Assembly: GCA_914767715.1 (NCBI GenBank)
Contig: OU612073.1
Coordinates: forward strand, 9,302,001-9,362,000
Origin: Membranipora membranacea
Lineage: Eukaryota; Bryozoa; Gymnolaemata; Cheilostomatida; Membraniporidae
DNA length: 60,000 nt
Reading direction: 5' to 3'
Part shown: piece after piece, positions 55,557 to 60,000 of the stretch
Layout of the letters: the number at the start of each line of letters is the position of its first letter
Position numbering within the stretch: position 1 is the first letter of the stretch
Position numbers and translations under genes: made by a program
Notes under the pieces: model-generated
Database searches by the model: none
What the model saw: only the letters and a program-made list of their open reading frames with translations
What the model was told of the DNA's origin: nothing

Positions 55557-58500
55557 ATGACCAGCTTAGACAAGTTCTCTCTCAGAGAGAGTGGAATTGA
55601 CATACCAGGACTTTTAGACAGTGACCCATGGGACTTCAAGAAGTCTCAATTCATTGGTAAGCTCAGAAAAATCATCAAAATTTTGAATAAAAGGCTGAAA
55701 ATTAGTAAACAAAATTGCAAACAGAGGTTGGTTAAGTCAGTGCGTTTTAGTCACTGGGGTAGCTGTAAATTCCATAACACTAGACCACTGAGCACATCTA
55801 CCCTTTGTATGGTTTATCAATTAACATGAATACATGCCAAATAGTTTATGTGTTTATCCATCAAGACCATCTCTGCAAATTGTATCATGCACGGTTCCGT
55901 GCAAACTCTTTGAAGGTCTCAATTATGACATATATGTAATTAAATCTCATGGTGCTCTTTATTTATATATAAACAACAATTTATAAGCAGTTTCAGACAC
56001 CGGCCTGATCATGTGAGCATGATAATAATTATTTATGCCTTGATGACAAGTTTCAGTAATGGTTTTGAGGTTTTTCACTCGCACAATTATTGCAAATTAA
56101 GAGCATTCTGCACATAGAGCGCAAGGCAGGAACTACCAACCTACTTATTTCTTAAGAGAAATAGTCTGATTTACCAGCTGTGCAGTCTAACCAAGTGGTG
56201 ACTTAACTCTTGGTATCTGGGTGTTTAAGTTTGGCTATTTGGAATTGTCTGTAACCATTCCGAGCCAATTTTATCACTGCGATGATGATGCTTTCAGAAG
56301 ACAAAAGTTCAGCACACCCTGAGGATATATTCAACGGAAACGATCTGCAGACATCACCTCAAGTGTCCGCGAGGCCGCTCAGCCCTGGACTGATAAAAAA
56401 ACGACGTCAGCTTAGGTATGCATCTCATCACCTGCATGGGTCAAGGTTAACTTGCTGTATATGCTGATAAACGCTAATAGATAGAAATGTGATTGCGATA
56501 TAGCTGGCTGGTGGTGGTGAAGGGTTCGTGATACTGTCTAGTGCTTTTAGTAATGATTTTTGTCCGTGTGTGAAAACCGAGGTTGATGGGTGCGATGTTA
56601 GTGATTTCGGTTTGCATAGAGGACTGTGAGTCATTTTTCGGATACTTGCTTGGTTGCTCTGAAAAAATCATGGGAGGGTCCATGTGATCATTTTATAGCA
56701 GCTTATTGAAATGTAGTATAAAGGAAACATTTTTGTACTTATTGGCATGCACAAATGAGCAAGGGATACACAACATGGGCTTGAATTTACAACTGTAATA
56801 GAATACTACATTTGTGGACATCCACCGTATAATATGGGATTTAGCTAAACTGGTGTGAAAATCCAGCACTTGCAGGCCTGCAAGGCGCAATCATTGGTCA
56901 AAGGTTTCATCGATGATGATGATATTTGTAGAGTGAACTAAACAGGTGGTAGTTGGACTGTGGAATTTATAGAGATTGCGCGAGTGATTTCTTATTTGAC
57001 ACATCTGCAATGATATACATATGTGCAGCGCTGACATTTCCGATGACGTTGATTACAACATGAAAAGACCAATGATGCTGATTATGAAATTTATTTATAT
57101 ATAGAAACAACGAAAAATTGCGTCACTGCGTTTTCACTGTATTTTCACTGCTTATGTGTTGCGTTTTCACTGTTTGATTGCTGGCGAAGTTTCAGTGGTG
57201 TTACTCTCTCGGTCAAGTTTAGACTGATTAAAACCCACTTAAATTTTTCACCCTGCGTCATAATAGAACCTGCCAATTTAACTAATCCTTTTATAATATA
57301 CATAATCCTGTCTTTAAACTCATGATAAGACCGAATTGACAATTGTGGAAGCATTCAAAGGATGTTTAATGTCATTAACCCTAAGGATCTTAACCACAGA
57401 TGTGATGCGAGCCTTAAGACACAGGATTTGTCATCTCCTAATGCTGACATCATCATGCAAAGCCAGTTCTTGTTCCCCAACAGCAGGGACATACACAGCA
57501 TTCATAATATACGGTTTGCAAAGATGTCGTATGAATTTCCATCGTGTTGTGAGAATGATCTAATATTGATGTTCTAGAATCTTTTCTCATGAAAACAAGG
57601 GTGCATCGCTGACGCAACATTGGCCCATGGTCGGACAAATCCTGCTGACTCAAGAAGTAGATTGTGTCATTGTGTTTATTTGCTCACCAACTATCATTTT
57701 TAAAACAAACGTGTTACGGAAAAAACGCAACAAAAACAAAATGGTGACTCGTCAACAAGAAAACGATGTTGATATGTCAATCTGGTTACAACAAACCAAT
57801 GATTCATGCTCAGGTAGAATAACAGGAGAGGTGACAAAATGGCTACGCATTGAAGCGTAATGATGATGATGTAGACAGGTTTTAGCTCCTATTTCAGCCT
57901 GGGTGCAGCCAAGCTGTCATTGTATCGTGATACTAATCATTATAGTTGTCAACTCAGCAACAAACTGGTTAAATGTTGTACCAATAAAATTTGCTCTCTC
58001 TTCTAGCTGTATACATTGCCATAGTTCATTAAATGGTAGACAAGAGCAAAATTCATGCTCATCAATTATGCTTTCCCATCATGCATGCCGAGAGATGGTA
58101 TTTGCCAAAAGTTTCTTATCACCAATTATCATTAACATGGCTACTTGATTAACCGTGGAATTCCAGCTGCGCCCAATAACTCATCCCTACATGCTGCTAG
58201 CTTCCCATAACAACCCCATAGCTCTCGCTAGCCAGATTGTCACATTTACTCGCTGCATTCTCGCCCTATCTGATGCCACAGATCACAAACATGGCTAGAA
58301 GAACAAATTGTATCTCTAGTAATAGGAACCTTGGATATGAAATGCTGCCTTCGTCGGACTGTCATTTGAATATCTGTACTTGTAGGAAGAGCAGATCACT
58401 GTACGGAGTTAATCCCTCATCACAGCTCGGACCTAAAGCTGCTCTATGCCAGGGAGCCACACTGTAAGTTATTTTTTTATAATTAAATAGTTTAGGCGTC

Positions 58501-60000
58501 CCAGAATGCATTTGTTCAATAGTAATCCAATTAGACTTGGAAACAGGGAACCCCACCTAGGCTTCGAATGATGTATAGGTATTGCCTGCATGGAGCAGAT
58601 AGTTCAATCAAGGATGGTCAGTTATTTCAATCTGCCTCTGACCTGGTTTGTCGTGCAATGATTAGCGTGTTTAGATCGAGCCGTTATACATAATTTTGAG
58701 ACTTGCTGGCTTAAATTATTGCTGGTGTAAGCTTTCAATGCATGTATCAGCCTAGCTGTACCACCCGAGCAGTGTAGCCCTTAGGTATCTCACAATCTCA
58801 TTGTGGAAAATCAAACATGTGCTATCTATGATTGTCGCCTTGCAAAAACAGGGACTGTCTTGAATCCCGTCCCGTGTCTTGCTTCAAGCAAAGCATCACG
58901 ATGAGATCTGTGGGTGCAAATAACAGAACACAATCACTGATGACCGATGTCACAATGTCTGACCCTTAGTCTTATCATGTCTACAGGTGTCACTTACCCA
59001 TGCACCTGAGTCAACCAAATATTTCTCATCTATTTCTTAACCTCAAACAGAACAAGTGTGGGAACTTTGCCAACGCTATTTGTCATTTAGAGAGTTCTTG
59101 ACTATTAAGTAAACTCATTGACCAAGAGAATGATCTCATTGAACCACCAAAAACAAGGTGTTGTTGCCTTTCAAAAAAAAGTTCAGTTACGTAAATTATC
59201 TAAGACAATGTTTTACATGTGTTACAAGTCATTACGAGTGTTTATCAACATCTATGGATTGTTTGCATTCTATCCTCATTTCCCTGTCTAAAACGTGGCG
59301 AAATGTTTATCGATATTTACAGAACTATACAAGATCCATCTGCGCAGAAGCTGGTGTGGTGTAAGGCTCCACTTAGCGTGCTGGTTATCAGAAAACCGGG
59401 CGATTGTGATATTCATCTTCCCTATAAGAATGTTATTGAGTACCTTGTTATGGTGAGTAAGCAGTTATAATGGCATTACTAATGTCGAAAATATAAGTTT
59501 AAAAATTTAATACGGAATATGTACCAAAATAGTTGTCATATTTCTTTCCACGGGCCTATTGCCGTTCGTGCATGTCCAGTGGCCATGTGCCTCAGTAGTC
59601 AAGGCCTGGACCACTGGGGCACCCCAACAGTGGACATTTACAAACTACAGAAGGCCTGTGCCTGTTAGATATGAAATGTGCTGGAAAGTTGGTCAGTTCA
59701 CATCTGTGGTTGTGTCAGAAGTCAGATGAATGCAGGGCAAATTTGTTCTGTGGCTTCTTATTTTACGCCCAGAACAAAAAAAGAAGCCATGTGACGAGGT
59801 TTATGCAGTGCTGTATTATTTTAATATATCTTAGCCATTGTGCTTTTAGGGAAGTGGTTTCACTTCCCAGTCTTCCTCATATGGGCTAACCGATTCTTCC
59901 TTTTATAGAAAAACATGATGGTTTATGTGGAAGAAGGCACGATTACAGATCTGAATTTGCCGTCTGCCAAAAATATATTTCAGTTCAACAGTCAAACAGA
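55557..60000 (+). CDS. NADK: NAD kinase, 5' part (runs off right edge)
   Basis: Exons: 55557-55656 (MTSLDKFSLRESGIDIPGLL ..., phase 1), 56298-56415 (phase 1 to 2), 58386-58463 (phase 2), 59323-59452 (phase 2 to 0), and 59909 to beyond 60000. NAD kinase makes NADP from NAD and ATP in the cytosol. The identification rests on KSRSLYGVNPSSQLGPKAAL, then TIQDPSAQKLVWCKAPLSVL, VIRKPGD and KNMMVYVEEGTI. These correspond in order to the RRTRSLHGP..FGPKA, IQDPASQRLTW, KSVLVIKK and ENMIVYVEKK blocks of animal NADK. The catalytic GGDGT motif lies beyond the window. Exon 56298-56415 encodes a variable Ser/Pro-rich stretch. The frame is also open upstream of 58386 back to an ATG at 58291 (MARRTNCISSNRNLG), so a transcript could start there and read straight into the 58386 exon. 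Confidence 0.85.

Noticed and set aside
57741-57813. Possible further first exon (starts MVTRQQENDV, ends at gtagaa)
   Set aside because: It ends in phase 1, but the next NADK acceptor at 58386 needs phase 2, and the 56298 acceptor lies upstream of it. No TATA box. Chance frame is more likely.
1-60000. CRISPR array, operon, phage or other prokaryotic system
   Set aside because: No regularly spaced repeats, no Shine-Dalgarno-led gene clusters; all supported genes are intron-split animal genes.

Overview
This window is nuclear DNA of an animal, probably an AT-rich marine invertebrate. Genes are split by many GT-AG introns of a few hundred bases to 6.5 kb. There are no operons, ribosome binding sites or bacterial-type signals. 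Two genes are recognisable orthologues of widespread animal genes: SYAP1 (BSD domain) and the 5' part of NADK (NAD kinase). I cannot fix the phylum from the sequence. Exon models below were built by hand from reading frame, splice signals and matching intron phase.

Layout, left to right. (1) 1-2.8 kb: 5' part of a fibrinogen-domain secreted protein on the minus strand, running off the left edge. (2) 2.8-5.3 kb: intergenic DNA with small DNA-transposon relics. (3) 5.3-6.3 kb: a two-exon gene for a 117-residue single-pass membrane protein, plus strand, with a TATA box and a poly(A) signal. (4) 7.7-37.9 kb: one 31-exon minus-strand gene encoding a 1,619-residue, almost wholly coiled-coil protein that I do not recognise. 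Two of its introns contain four complete genes on the opposite strand: a tandem pair of Ly6/three-finger GPI-type proteins (10.4-15.4 kb) and a tandem pair of short ankyrin-repeat proteins (25.0-28.3 kb). (5) 38.9-45.1 kb: SYAP1, plus strand, eight coding exons, head-to-head with the coiled-coil gene. (6) 45.2-49.9 kb: no recognisable gene. (7) 50-60 kb: the 5' end of NADK, plus strand, with several alternative first exons whose intron phases fit; two of them have a TATA box at the right distance. The catalytic core lies beyond the right edge.

Introns and spacers are full of short non-autonomous DNA transposons and foldback elements. They include two families flanked by TTAA and ending AGGG...CCCT (one copy is a 673-bp near-perfect palindrome), a family with CATAGACTT ends, a hAT-like element with a target-site duplication, several long-TIR elements and a tRNA-derived SINE. 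No transposase or reverse transcriptase gene is visible.

The main points of interest are the nested antisense gene pairs inside one host gene, the unidentified coiled-coil protein, the alternative promoters and exons of NADK (one with an upstream ORF in ideal Kozak context), and a Ly6 paralogue whose last intron lacks an AG at the expected acceptor.
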